From Kumtagia sp963820075 (GTDB lineage: Bacteria; Pseudomonadota; Alphaproteobacteria; Rhizobiales; Rhizobiaceae), in NCBI GenBank assembly GCA_963820075.1, contig CAWFYS010000014.1:1-64000 (forward strand): a stretch of DNA of 64,000 nucleotides, read 5' to 3'. Below the pieces are notes generated by a model. The model did no database searches and had not been told where the DNA came from. It saw only the letters and a list, made by a program, of their open reading frames with translations. How positions within the stretch are numbered: position 1 is the first letter of the stretch; every line of letters starts with the position of its first letter. This document shows, one piece after another, positions 47,540 to 57,983 of this stretch. Both the position numbers and the translations under genes were made by a program.

Positions 47540-48574
47540 ATGGCACAGCTCAAGGCTCATGAAGTGGATGCGTGGCTGGCCCGGCCGCGTCCGGACACGC
47601 AAATCGTCCTGATCTATGGTCCTGACCGTGGCCTGGTCAGCGAACGGGCACGCCGCTTCGCCGAAAGGACCGGCATTCCGCTGGACGATCCCTTTTCGGT
47701 CATCAGGCTGGACGCCGGCGAGATCGAAAAGGAGCCCGGCCGGCTGTTCAACGAGGCAAGCATGGTTTCCATGTTTTCCGGCCGGCGGCTGCTGTGGGTG
47801 CGCAACGCGCAGGGACAGAAGGCGCTCGCCGACGACGTCAAGGCGCTGTGCGCCGCGCCCAGTACCGATGCGACCATTCTCATCGAGGCCGGCGACCTGA
47901 AGAAGGGGCTTGCGTTGCGGACCGCGGTCGAAGCCGCGAAAACCGCGCTCGCTCTGCCCTGCTATATGGACGATGCGGGCGCGGTCGATAGTGTAATCGA
48001 CGACGAGCTAAGCAAGGCCGGGCTGACGATCAACCAGGAGGCTCGTGCCCTGTTGAAGCGTAACCTCGGTGGCGACCGCATGGCGACGCGCGCCGAGGTC
48101 GCAAAGCTCACCCTCTACGCGCTTGGACAGAGAGAAATTTCCGCCGACGATGTCCGGGCGCTGACCGGCGATGTTTCGGCCGCTTCCGTCGATCTGGCTG
48201 TCGATGCCGTTCTGGCCGGCGATTTGCAGGCCTTCGACACGGCGTTTTCACGCCTGGCGTTGGGGCCCAGTCAGGTCTACACGATATTGTCGGCGACGCA
48301 GAGGCAGCTTCAGACCCTGCAACAGATGCGGGCGGCGATGGAGCGGAACGGAGCGAGTGCTTCGTCGGCCGTCGCCTCGGCCAGGCCGCCCGTCTTTTTC
48401 TCGAGGAGACGTCTTGTCGAGCAGGCGCTTGGCCGCTGGACCAGCCTGAAACTGGGCCGTCTGCTTGCAGCACTGCATGATACTGTTCTGGAAACCAGGC
48501 GCCGTGCGGATCTCGCTGTATCCCTGTCGCACAAGGCACTCGTCGAGATCGCGCTCGATGCAAAACGGCGCTAA
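47540..48574 (+). CDS. holA: DNA polymerase III subunit delta
   Basis: A 344-residue clamp-loader subunit with LIYGPDRGLVSERARRFAER (degenerate P-loop region) and RRLLWVRNAQGQKALADDVK. LALPCYMDDAGAVDSVIDDE and FFSRRRLVEQALGRWTSLKL belong to the C-terminal collar domain. The ATG at 47540 starts at MAQLKAHEVDAWL. It is convergent with parB, 32 bp away. holA next to parAB is the usual alphaproteobacterial origin-side order. Confidence 0.93.
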   Translation: MAQLKAHEVDAWLARPRPDTQIVLIYGPDRGLVSERARRFAERTGIPLDDPFSVIRLDAGEIEKEPGRLFNEASMVSMFSGRRLLWVRNAQGQKALADDVKALCAAPSTDATILIEAGDLKKGLALRTAVEAAKTALALPCYMDDAGAVDSVIDDELSKAGLTINQEARALLKRNLGGDRMATRAEVAKLTLYALGQREISADDVRALTGDVSAASVDLAVDAVLAGDLQAFDTAFSRLALGPSQVYTILSATQRQLQTLQQMRAAMERNGASASSAVASARPPVFFSRRRLVEQALGRWTSLKLGRLLAALHDTVLETRRRADLAVSLSHKALVEIALDAKRR

Positions 48575-48606
48575 TTCGCCAGCTAGATAGCCGGCAAAAT
48601 AAATGC

Positions 48607-49500
48607 TCATTCGGATCTTAGCCGGCGGCATAAATCATCGAGCTGCTCCAGGCTGCGATAGGCAATCTTGACTTCGCCGCCTTTTTCCTTGTGGTTTATG
48701 GCGACTTTCAGCCCCGTAATATTGGAAAGCAGCCTTTCCAGCGCGAGCGTATCGGCATCCTTGTCGCGCACCGGTCTGCTAGGCGAGTCCTGTGCCTGCT
48801 TTACGGGCTGCTGCGCGAGAACCTCCGCCTGTCGAACCGAAAGCCCCTCCTCCACGATCCGCCCTGCCAATCCGACCGGATCAGGGGCGGTGACAAGTGT
48901 CCGGGCATGGCCAGCCGACAGATCGCCATTGATCAGCAGCGCCCGGATATCGTCCGGAAGCTTCAGCAGCCGCAATGTATTGGCGACGTGACTGCGGCTC
49001 TTGCCGATCACCTGGCCGAGATCGGCCTGCGTATAATTGTGATCGTCTATGAGCTGCTGATAACCCGTGGCCTCTTCGATCGGATTGAGGTCGGTGCGCT
49101 GCACGTTCTCGATGATGGCGAGTTCAAGCGCGGTACGGTCATTGACCTCGCGCACGATGACCGGAATTTCAATGAGCCCTGCCCGCTGCGCTGCCCGCCA
49201 CCGCCGTTCGCCGGCAATAATCTCGTAGCGGCCGGTACCGACCGCCGACGGACGAACCACCACCGGCTGGACGAGGCCGTGCTCCCGAATCGACTGCGCC
49301 AGATCCGTAAGATCCGCGTCGCCAAAGGCGCGCCGCGGATTGCGCGGATTGGGTTCGATGAACTCGATTGGCACCTTTCCGTCGACCTGGACCGAAGGCT
49401 GCTGCGGCACTGTCGGCTTGTCGATTTCGCCAATCAGCGCAGCGAGGCCGCGCCCCAACCGACGTCTCGAGGTATCGTCGCTCATGAGGTCATCGCTCAA
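48607..49500 (-). CDS. parB: Chromosome-partitioning protein ParB
   Basis: A 297-residue parS-binding CTP-dependent clamp. RRRLGRGLAALIGEID is the ParA-activating N-terminus. IIAGERRWRAAQRAGL is the GERR CTP-binding motif, and the HTH includes NYTQADLGQVIGKSRSHVAN. The C-terminal dimer domain ends YRSLEQLDDLCRRLRSE. parS-like sites lie 1.5-3.6 kb upstream at 51027, 53015 and 53053. Confidence 0.97.
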   Translation of the reverse strand: MSDDLMSDDTSRRRLGRGLAALIGEIDKPTVPQQPSVQVDGKVPIEFIEPNPRNPRRAFGDADLTDLAQSIREHGLVQPVVVRPSAVGTGRYEIIAGERRWRAAQRAGLIEIPVIVREVNDRTALELAIIENVQRTDLNPIEEATGYQQLIDDHNYTQADLGQVIGKSRSHVANTLRLLKLPDDIRALLINGDLSAGHARTLVTAPDPVGLAGRIVEEGLSVRQAEVLAQQPVKQAQDSPSRPVRDKDADTLALERLLSNITGLKVAINHKEKGGEVKIAYRSLEQLDDLCRRLRSE

Positions 49501-49529
49501 TTCTTATCGCTTCGAAAATGTTTGCCGCT

Positions 49530-49593
49530 GGAGCAGGATGAATTTGCGTGGAGTTATTCCCCTGCTCTAACTCCTTGTTATGACACATGCTCT
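49530..49593 (-). repeat. Rhizobial palindromic repeat between parA and parB
   Basis: Contains GAGCAGG at 49531-49537 inverted with CCTGCTC at 49561-49567, then ACATGCTCT. Read on the minus strand it matches the GAGCAGG...CATCCTGCTC half of the element at 38366-38466. It fills about half of the 123-bp parA-parB gap. Confidence 0.75.
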
Positions 49594-49623
49594 TATGCGA
49601 AGTGTCCTATTCGCGATCATGCA

Positions 49624-50421
<798 letters not shown>

Positions 50422-50453
50422 GGGTCCTGTCGCAAACCATTTCGCTTGAAACA

Positions 50454-51086
50454 CTAAATCCGGGTCAAGTCACTGATTTCGAGAATCACGCTTTGCGATT
50501 CGACCGCGCTTGGGTGTTCTAGCAGGTCGAATCGCCAGGCGTGAGAACTTTCTTGGATCTCCTGCCGGTATCCGCGCCCCTTGTGGAAGAGGGCCACCGC
50601 ACCGGCCGACAGCCACGGTTCTGAAAGCTGGAGCAGCTTAGTCAAGGGGGCGAGGGCGCGCGACGTAACCACATCGACTTTCCCCATAGAATGGTGGACA
50701 TCAGCGATACGCCTCGCGTGAGCGGCAGCCGGAAGCCGGAACTCGCCAATCATTGTTCGCAGGAAGGCCACCTTTTTCTGATTGCTTTCAATCAGATCGA
50801 TCTGAAAACCAGGTGTATCGCGTCCAAGAATGGCCAGGATCAGTCCGGGAAATCCACCTCCGGATCCGAGATCGACCCAGCGACGGGCCTGTGGCTGCAG
50901 CTTTACCAGTTGAGCGCTGTCGAGAACATGCCGCGACCAGACTTCGTCCATCGTGGAGGCCGCGGCAAGATTCGTGACCTTGTTCCATCGCTGAAACGTC
51001 GCAACGAATTGCTCAAGGACTGAGAATGTTTCACGTGAAACAGGCCCGGCGACCTTGACAAGAGCGTCAAAGGGTTCCGCGCTCAA
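50454..51086 (-). CDS. rsmG: 16S rRNA (guanine-527-N7) methyltransferase
   Basis: A 210-residue SAM methyltransferase (GidB). WVDLGSGGGFPGLILAI is motif I, and VDVVTSRALAPLTKLLQLSE is typical. NKVTNLAAASTMDEVWSRHV precedes motif I. The start is a TTG at 51086 overlapping the mnmG stop (TTGA). A perfect parS lies within its early codons (SRETFSV). Confidence 0.94.
   Translation of the reverse strand: MSAEPFDALVKVAGPVSRETFSVLEQFVATFQRWNKVTNLAAASTMDEVWSRHVLDSAQLVKLQPQARRWVDLGSGGGFPGLILAILGRDTPGFQIDLIESNQKKVAFLRTMIGEFRLPAAAHARRIADVHHSMGKVDVVTSRALAPLTKLLQLSEPWLSAGAVALFHKGRGYRQEIQESSHAWRFDLLEHPSAVESQSVILEISDLTRI
51027..51042. promoter_or_regulatory. parS site (perfect 16-bp palindrome) inside rsmG
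   Basis: TGTTTCACGTGAAACA is identical to the canonical chromosomal parS consensus bound by ParB. It lies in the coding part of rsmG, about 1.5 kb upstream of the parB start and 7.7 kb from the proposed oriC. Confidence 0.95.
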
Positions 51087-52952
51087 GCGGCCTGTTCTCC
51101 GGCCGAACGCTCGACCTCACGAACCCGCGCGGCAATTATCGCCATTGCTGCCGGCGTCATTCCCTCAATCCGTCCGGCGGCGGCAATCGTACGCGGCTGG
51201 CGTTGCAGCATTTTCTGCTTCAGTTCGTTTGACAGTCCAGGCAGGGATCCATAATCCAGCGCATCCGGTATCGCCCTGCTTTCTTCCCTCTTCATTTGCT
51301 CGATGTCCGCCGACTGCCGATCAAGATACACGGCATAGACTGCGTCGGTCTCCAGACTTTCTATCGCCTTTTTACTAAGTCCGCCCAGTTCGGGCCAGAT
51401 GCGGCACGAGCAGGGCTATATCCACATTAGGATAGGAAAGAAGCTCGTATGCGCTGCGGCGCTTGCCATCCATGTTGATGCTGAGGCCGTGACGCTGCGC
51501 TTCGTTTGGAGTAAGCGATAAGGACCTCGCAAGACTGATCGCGGCATCCGCTTGCGCCGCCATCTCCGCAAACGCCTGGCGGCGCTCGCTTGACACCAGC
51601 CCCAGACTTTCGGCCAGCGGTGTCAGGCGCCGGTCGGCATTGTCCGCTCGCAACGAAAGCCTGAATTCCGCTCGCGAGGTGAACATCCTATATGGCTCGG
51701 TAACACCGCGGCTCGTAAGATCGTCCACCAGAACGCCGATATAGGCCTCCGAGCGGCCGATCGTGATCCCGGCTGTGCCGGCCGCACGCCGAGCGGCATT
51801 GATTCCGGCTAGCAGGCCCTGAGCCCCTGCCTCTTCATAGCCCGTTGTTCCATTGATCTGTCCGGCAAGAAACAGGCGGGAGATCCTTCGTGTTTCGAGG
51901 GTCGTCTCAAGCTCGCGCGGATCGATGTGGTCATATTCGATTGCATAGCCCGGCTGTAGCATACGCGCACGCTCAAGCCCCGGAATGGACTTTAGCAAAG
52001 CAAGCTGCACGTCCTCGGGCAGCGACGTCGAAATCCCGTTCGGATATACAACCGGGTCATCTAGCCCCTCGGGTTCGAGGAAGATTTGATGGCCGTCGCG
52101 GTCGCCGAACTTTACGATCTTATCCTCGATCGACGGGCAATAGCGTGGACCGACGCCCTCGATCGACCCGGAATACATCGCTGATCGATGCAGATTGTCC
52201 CGGATGATCTGGTGGGTCTCCGCCACGGTCCGCGTAATGCCGCATTCGATTTGCCGGTTCGCGATCCTCTCGGTCATCAATGAAAAGGGGATCGGCCGCT
52301 CATCGGCGACCTGCCGGTCGAGCCCCAGCCAGTCTATCGTATGGGTGTCCAGCCTGGGCGGTGTTCCGGTCTTCAGGCGCTTCAGGGAAAACCCCGCCTG
52401 CATCAGAGAGGTGGAGAGTGATTCGGCGGCCTTTTCGTTCATACGTCCCGCCGGCATCCGTCGCTCGCCTATGTGGATAAGACCGCGCAGGAAAGTGCCC
52501 GTGGTCAGCACGATGGCGCCGCAACTTATGGACCTGCCATCGGCAAGGACCAGCCCGTCAACGGCTCGGTCCTTGATGCAAATGGCCGCAACTTCGCCCT
52601 CGATCACCTCAAGTCCTGCCTGCTGGCCCAGAAGATTCCCGACCGCCTGCCGATAAAGCTTGCGGTCGGCCTGCGTGCGCGGGCCGCGCACGGCGGGCCC
52701 CTTCCGCCGATTGAGAAGCCGGAACTGAATTCCCGCCATATCCGCTGCCCTGCCCATGATGCCATCAAGGGCATCGATTTCGCGGACGAGCTGGCCCTTG
52801 CCTATGCCGCCGATCGCTGGATTGCAGGACATTGTGCCAATACCGGCGGCACTCATAGTCACCAGCGCCGTTGTCGCGCCCATTCGCGCGGCGGCCGCCG
52901 CCGCCTCACAGCCGGCATGCCCGCCGCCAACAACGACGACATCAAACTTCAT
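51083..52952 (-). CDS. mnmG: tRNA uridine-5-carboxymethylaminomethyl modification enzyme MnmG (GidA), frameshifted as read
   Basis: Of the usual length (about 622 aa) once a frameshift is allowed. MKFDVVVVGGGHAGCEAAAA is the FAD-binding start, and GGIGKGQLVREIDALDG, RCPSIEDK-type PRYCPSIEDKIVKFGDRDGH and GQINGTTGYEEAGAQGLLAG are conserved blocks. The C-terminus changes frame near 51401-51405. With one base fewer the sequence reads VRIWPELGGLSKKAIESLET and continues VYLDRQSADIEQMKREESRA to 51083. GGAG lies nine bases before the ATG at 52952. It modifies tRNA wobble uridines with MnmE. Confidence 0.93.
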
Positions 52953-53014
52953 AAGCTTGGTCTCCATGGATGATGCATTAAGCCTCATCCATAGGCTGTC
53001 AAGCAGCCATGCCG

Positions 53015-53030
53015 CGTTTCACGTGAAACT
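53015..53030. promoter_or_regulatory. parS-like site between mnmE and mnmG
   Basis: CGTTTCACGTGAAACT carries the full 14-bp palindromic core GTTTCACGTGAAAC with changes only in the outermost bases. It lies in the 122-bp mnmE-mnmG intergenic space, which also holds the mnmG promoter. Confidence 0.9.
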
Positions 53031-53052
53031 CCCGGAGCCAACCCCCTATCCG

Positions 53053-53068
53053 TGTTTCACGTGAATCA
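53053..53068. promoter_or_regulatory. parS-like site, one mismatch, just before the mnmE stop
   Basis: TGTTTCACGTGAATCA differs from the consensus TGTTTCACGTGAAACA at a single position. Its centre is 38 bp from that of the site at 53015, about four helical turns, so ParB dimers could load side by side. Confidence 0.8.
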
Positions 53069-53074
53069 CGCGTC

Positions 53075-54424
53075 TCACTTTCCGATGCAGAACTGGGCGA
53101 AAATCGAGTCGAGGAGGTCCTCGACATCGATCGCACCAACTATGCGTCCAAGCGCATTGCTGCCCAGGCGAAGCTCCTCCGAGCGAAGCTCCAGACCCAC
53201 GGACGGATTGAGGCTGGCCTGCAAATGCCCAGCCGCTTCGTCGAGCAGATTGACGTGCCTGACCCGCCAAGGAATCAACTCGCCTGCGGCAGGCGCTGCT
53301 GCCCGGGCGTGATCCCCGATGGCCTTGAACAGGCGCGCCAATCCGTCACCCGTGACGCAGGATACGGTGTGATCATATCCGCTCACAAGCATCCCGCCAT
53401 TGATAAGATCAGACTTGGTGCCAACCTTGAGGACATTGCATCTCACGTCCAAGTCGTCGATCGCGTGAGGGTTGGAAAGGTCGCGCAACATCAAAACCAA
53501 CGCCGCGTCTTCGGCCCTCGCCCGAGCTCGTGCAATACCGAGCCGTTCCACCTTGCCTTCCGCGTCGTGGATGCCCGCAGTGTCCGTCAGTCTAACCTTG
53601 ATACCGTCAATATCGAGCGTGACCTCGATCAAGTCCCGCGTCGTTCCCGGTTCATCCGTGACGATTGCCGCCTCTCGGCGGGCGAGCGCGTTCAAGAGAC
53701 TCGACTTTCCGGCATTTGGCGGTCCGATCAAGACGACATCGAAACCGTCCCGAAGTGTTTCGGCCTTGCTGTATCCGGAGAGGTGCATATCGATTTCTCG
53801 CTGCAGCATTTGCACATCGCGCCATACCTGATCGGAGACGGAACCTGGAACGTCACCCTCGTCGGAAAAATCCAGCTCCGCTTCGATGAACGCCCGGGCC
53901 CGGATCAGGCGGCTGCGCCATTCGCCATAGAGCCGCGCATGCCCGCCGCCGCTGTTCTGAACCGCGAAACGCCTCTGGCCTTCGGTTTCAGCCGATACGA
54001 TATCCGCCGTGGCTTCCGCATCAAGCAGGCTCAACTTCCCGTTCTCAAACGCCCTGCGCGTAAACTCCCCGGCAAGAGCAAGCCGGCAGCCGTGGTGCTG
54101 GCAGATCGCCTTCAACAGCGCTTCGACAACCGCCCGCCCGCCATGCACATGGAATTCCCCGCAGTCCTCACCCGTAAAGCTATAGGGGGCCGGAAAGAAG
54201 AGAGTGAGGCCGCTATCCAGCTTTGACCCGTCCGCCAAGCGAAGAGTGCCGAAGCGGGCCATACGGGGTGTCGGGACCGACCCGGTAATTTCGGTAATTA
54301 CCGCTCCTACACCCGACCCGCTAAGACGCACAACCGCAACGCCCGCCGGCAGCAGTCCGCTGGACAAGGCGACGATCGTCGGCTTGCTGCTACCCTGTAA
54401 TGGTGGCTGCCGCCTATCTTGCAT
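53075..54424 (-). CDS. mnmE: tRNA uridine-5-carboxymethylaminomethyl modification GTPase MnmE (TrmE)
   Basis: A 449-residue GTPase. The N-terminal folate-binding part has TIVALSSGLLPAGVAVVRLS and GEFHVHGGRAVVEALLKAIC. The G domain carries GPPNAGKSSLLNALARREAA (P-loop), DEPGTTRD and DTAGIHD. The C-terminal catalytic CIGK motif ends the protein. It works with MnmG and is divergent from the YyaL-type gene, with 28 bp between start codons. Confidence 0.96.
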   Translation of the reverse strand: MQDRRQPPLQGSSKPTIVALSSGLLPAGVAVVRLSGSGVGAVITEITGSVPTPRMARFGTLRLADGSKLDSGLTLFFPAPYSFTGEDCGEFHVHGGRAVVEALLKAICQHHGCRLALAGEFTRRAFENGKLSLLDAEATADIVSAETEGQRRFAVQNSGGGHARLYGEWRSRLIRARAFIEAELDFSDEGDVPGSVSDQVWRDVQMLQREIDMHLSGYSKAETLRDGFDVVLIGPPNAGKSSLLNALARREAAIVTDEPGTTRDLIEVTLDIDGIKVRLTDTAGIHDAEGKVERLGIARARARAEDAALVLMLRDLSNPHAIDDLDVRCNVLKVGTKSDLINGGMLVSGYDHTVSCVTGDGLARLFKAIGDHARAAAPAAGELIPWRVRHVNLLDEAAGHLQASLNPSVGLELRSEELRLGSNALGRIVGAIDVEDLLDSIFAQFCIGK

Positions 54425-54452
54425 GTTACCGTCAACGCCCTATGGTTCGGTG

Positions 54453-56483
54453 ATGTCCCAACCGCCGCGCAACCTGCTCGCCGACGAGACGAGTCCGTAC
54501 CTCCGCCAGCATGCCGCGAATCCCGTTCACTGGCGCGCCTGGCATCCTGGATCTTTGGCGGAAGCCGCCGAGCTCCAGAAGCCGATCCTGCTTTCGGTCG
54601 GTTACGCCGCCTGCCACTGGTGCCATGTGATGGCCCATGAGAGCTTCGAGGACCCGGAAGTCGCCGAGGTCATGAACCGTCTCTTCGTCAATATCAAGGT
54701 GGATCGCGAGGAGAGGCCGGACATCGATCAAATCTATATGGCGGCGCTCACGGCCTTGGGCGAACAAGGCGGATGGCCGCTGACGATCTTCCTGACGCCG
54801 GAGACGAAGCCGTTCTGGGGCGGCACTTATTTCCCGAAGGAGCCTCGCTACGGCCGGCCCGGCTTTGTTCAGGTGCTCGAGGCCGTGGCGGCGGCGTGGC
54901 GATCGGATACGGACCGAATAACGCAAAGCGCCGACGCGCTCACCACTCATGTATCATCCAGGTTGGCGGTGACGAGCCCGCCGCAAGACGTGGATCCCAA
55001 TGCGCTTCCCAATTTTGCGAACGCAATCTCGTCCATGATGGACGCGCGGAATGGCGGATTGCGGGGTGCACCCAAATTTCCCAATGCGCCCTTTCTTCAC
55101 ACGCTCTGGCTGAACTGGCTGCTTAACGGCGAACGTCGCGACCGCGACCATGTCGTCCGCACCCTGGAGGTCATGCTCGCCGGCGGCATCTACGATCACG
55201 TTGGGGGAGGCATGGCCCGCTACTCGACAGATGCCGATTGGATCGTCCCCCACTTCGAAAAGATGCTCTACGACAACGCACAACTGATCCGCCTGTGCAA
55301 CTGGGCCTATGCGGAAACCGGGCAGGAATTGTTTCGCATCCGAATTGAAGAGACGATCGATTGGCTTCGGCGTGAGATGGTGGTTGCCGGTGGAGGTTTC
55401 GCCTCCAGTCTCGATGCGGACAGCGAGGGCGAGGAGGGGCTTTACTACACCTGGACAGAGACCGAGCTTTACGAGACACCAGGAGCGAAAGCCGACATTG
55501 TTGCGAACTACTTCACTTTGGCTCGGCCACCAGCCTGGGAGGGCAAGCCGATCCTGACCCAAAGCCTGGAACAGGCCAGAGGGTGTACGGCCAATGATGT
55601 GCGCCTCGAAGTCGGTGAGTTGAAGCAGCGACTTCGCGCCAAACGTGCCGAGCGCGTACCGCCAGGCCGAGACGACAAGGTTCTCGTCGACTGGAACGGC
55701 CTTGCCATCGCGGCCATCGCCGAAGCCGGTCGAACTCTTGGCCGTCCGGAATGGATCAAGCTTGCCGCCTCGGCCTATGCGTTCATTCTAGGGAACCTTA
55801 ATACGGACGACAGGCCGCCGCATTCCATACTGGGCGCCGCCGCGCTGTTCCCTTCGCTGTCCTCGGATCTCGCAGCCTTGAGCAATGCGGCGATTTCGCT
55901 CTTTGAAGCCACAGGCGACCGCGCCTTTCTGGACAACGCCAGGGGATTTCTTGCGCAGCTTTCGCGCTGGCATCAGGGCGATGCCGGCGACGGCCACTAT
56001 CTCACCGCCGCCGACGCACGGGACGTGCCGATACGCATACGCGGCGATGTCGACGAGGCGATACCGTCGGCCACCGGACAGGTCATTGAGGCCCTGGCCA
56101 GATTCGCCATGGTAAGCGGCGACGGCGCTTTCCTCGAAACTGCGTGGTCAACAGCGCGGCATGCCGCCGGTCGCGTCAGGTCGCAGTCCTTTGGGCAGGC
56201 AGGCATACATAACGGTGCGGCAGTGCTGCTCAATCTTCGCAAGCTCATCGTGGTAGAAGATCCGAGCAGCCCCAACCTAAGGGCGGTAGCCAATCGCCTA
56301 CCCGACCCGCGCCGCGTTGACCTATTTATCCCGATGGGCAGCGCGGGAAGCGAAACGCTGCCGGGCGGCACTGTTTTAGACAGGTCAAGGCCGGCTGCGT
56401 ATCTGTGCGAAGGGGCTAGCTGTCGTCCGGCCATCGACGACCCGGACGAACTCGCCCGTCATCTTTCCCGCCGCGATCCCTAA
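54453..56483 (+). CDS. Thioredoxin-domain protein, YyaL/DUF255 (spermatogenesis-associated protein 20-like)
   Basis: A 676-residue two-part protein. The N-terminal thioredoxin-like DUF255 domain begins NLLADETSPYLRQHAANPVH and has the CxxC of YAACHWCHVMAHESF. The C-terminal part is an (alpha/alpha) barrel resembling GlcNAc 2-epimerase/cellobiose epimerase folds (HFEKMLYDNAQLIRLCNWAY, DDKVLVDWNGLAIAAIAEAG). The function of the family is unsettled. The start at 54453 is set by the conserved SQPPRNLLADETSPY. Confidence 0.93.
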   Translation: MSQPPRNLLADETSPYLRQHAANPVHWRAWHPGSLAEAAELQKPILLSVGYAACHWCHVMAHESFEDPEVAEVMNRLFVNIKVDREERPDIDQIYMAALTALGEQGGWPLTIFLTPETKPFWGGTYFPKEPRYGRPGFVQVLEAVAAAWRSDTDRITQSADALTTHVSSRLAVTSPPQDVDPNALPNFANAISSMMDARNGGLRGAPKFPNAPFLHTLWLNWLLNGERRDRDHVVRTLEVMLAGGIYDHVGGGMARYSTDADWIVPHFEKMLYDNAQLIRLCNWAYAETGQELFRIRIEETIDWLRREMVVAGGGFASSLDADSEGEEGLYYTWTETELYETPGAKADIVANYFTLARPPAWEGKPILTQSLEQARGCTANDVRLEVGELKQRLRAKRAERVPPGRDDKVLVDWNGLAIAAIAEAGRTLGRPEWIKLAASAYAFILGNLNTDDRPPHSILGAAALFPSLSSDLAALSNAAISLFEATGDRAFLDNARGFLAQLSRWHQGDAGDGHYLTAADARDVPIRIRGDVDEAIPSATGQVIEALARFAMVSGDGAFLETAWSTARHAAGRVRSQSFGQAGIHNGAAVLLNLRKLIVVEDPSSPNLRAVANRLPDPRRVDLFIPMGSAGSETLPGGTVLDRSRPAAYLCEGASCRPAIDDPDELARHLSRRDP

Positions 56484-56557
56484 GGGGGTCGGCAAACGCC
56501 TGCAATCACAGGGCACGACCCTGCGATACACCGGGCCGTGGACAGATCGCGGACCGG

Positions 56558-57823
56558 TCAGGTATTCATCGAGTCGAAGAAGTCCGAATTGGTCTTGGTC
56601 TGCTTCAGCTTGTCGATGAGGAACTCGATCGCGTCGGTGGTTCCCATCGGCGCCAGGATACGGCGCAGCACGAACACCTTCTGGAGATCCTGCTTGGGCA
56701 CCAGGAGTTCCTCCTTGCGCGTGCCCGACTTGAGGATGTCCATCGCCGGGAAGATCCGCTTGTCGGCGACCTTGCGGTCAAGCACGATTTCGGAGTTTCC
56801 GGTGCCTTTGAACTCCTCGAAGATGACTTCGTCCATGCGGCTGCCGGTGTCGATCAGCGCGGTGGCGATGATCGTGAGCGATCCGCCCTCCTCAATATTG
56901 CGCGCCGCGCCAAAGAAGCGCTTCGGCCGCTGCAGCGCGTTGGCGTCCACACCACCGGTCAGCACCTTGCCCGAGGACGGCACCACCGTGTTGTAGGCCC
57001 GGCCGAGACGCGTGATCGAATCGAGCAGGATGACCACGTCACGCCCGTGTTCGACCAGGCGCTTGGCCTTCTCGATGACCATCTCGGCCACCTGCACATG
57101 GCGAACCGCCGGTTCGTCGAAGGTCGAGGAAATGACCTCGCCCTTCACCGAGCGCTGCATGTCGGTCACTTCCTCCGGCCGCTCGTCGATCAGCAGGACG
57201 ATCAGGTAGCATTCGGGATGGTTCGTCGTTACCGAATGCGCGATGTTCTGCAGCAGCACCGTCTTGCCGGTGCGCGGCGGCGCCACGATGAGGCCACGCT
57301 GGCCCTTGCCGATCGGCGCAACCAGATCGATCACGCGCGGCGAGATATCCTTGCTGCCTGGATTTTCGAACTCCATCTTCAGCCGCGCATTGGGATAAAG
57401 CGGCGTCAGATTGTCGAAATGGATCTTGTGCCGGATTTTTTCCGGATCGTCGAAATTGATCGAATTGACCTTCAGCAGCGCGAAATAGCGTTCGCCTTCC
57501 TTCGGGCTGCGGATCGGTCCTTCAACGGTATCGCCGGTCTTCAGCGAGAAGCGGCGGATCTGCGAGGGGGAAATATAGATATCGTCCGGACCGGGCAGGT
57601 AGTTGGCGTTTGCCGATCGGAGGAAGCCGAATCCGTCCTGCAGAACCTCGACGACGCCATCGCCGATGATTTCGACATCCTGGGCAGCGAGTTTCTTGAG
57701 AATCGCGAACATCAGCTCCTGCTTACGCATGACGCTGGCGTTCTCTACATCGAGTGATTCGGCGAAAGCGATCAGGTCGATCGGCTTCTTGTTCTTGAAG
57801 TCCTGGAGTTTCATTTCCTGCAT
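56558..57823 (-). CDS. rho: Transcription termination factor Rho
   Basis: A 421-residue hexameric RNA helicase. The RNA-binding cold-shock-like domain has GDGVVEVLQDGFGFLRSANA. Walker A is APPRTGKTVLLQNIAHSV, Walker B VVILLDSITRLGRAYN and the Q/R-loop region SSGKVLTGGVDANALQRPKR. The length is typical of alphaproteobacteria. It lies between hemJ and the convergent YyaL-type gene, in its expected origin-proximal place. Confidence 0.97.
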   Translation of the reverse strand: MQEMKLQDFKNKKPIDLIAFAESLDVENASVMRKQELMFAILKKLAAQDVEIIGDGVVEVLQDGFGFLRSANANYLPGPDDIYISPSQIRRFSLKTGDTVEGPIRSPKEGERYFALLKVNSINFDDPEKIRHKIHFDNLTPLYPNARLKMEFENPGSKDISPRVIDLVAPIGKGQRGLIVAPPRTGKTVLLQNIAHSVTTNHPECYLIVLLIDERPEEVTDMQRSVKGEVISSTFDEPAVRHVQVAEMVIEKAKRLVEHGRDVVILLDSITRLGRAYNTVVPSSGKVLTGGVDANALQRPKRFFGAARNIEEGGSLTIIATALIDTGSRMDEVIFEEFKGTGNSEIVLDRKVADKRIFPAMDILKSGTRKEELLVPKQDLQKVFVLRRILAPMGTTDAIEFLIDKLKQTKTNSDFFDSMNT

Positions 57824-57983
57824 GTGGAAGCCTTGGCGAGGTGGAGATGCTGATCGGCGAATGCGATGAGCGCGCCTGACGCAACCAACTGCGAAGTGAT
57901 CGGTGGGTGGCGTGTGGCGGAAGGAAGGACCCGCTTTTATCGCCTGCGGGACGAAAGAGCAAGGCGCGTTTTACTCAGCTCAC

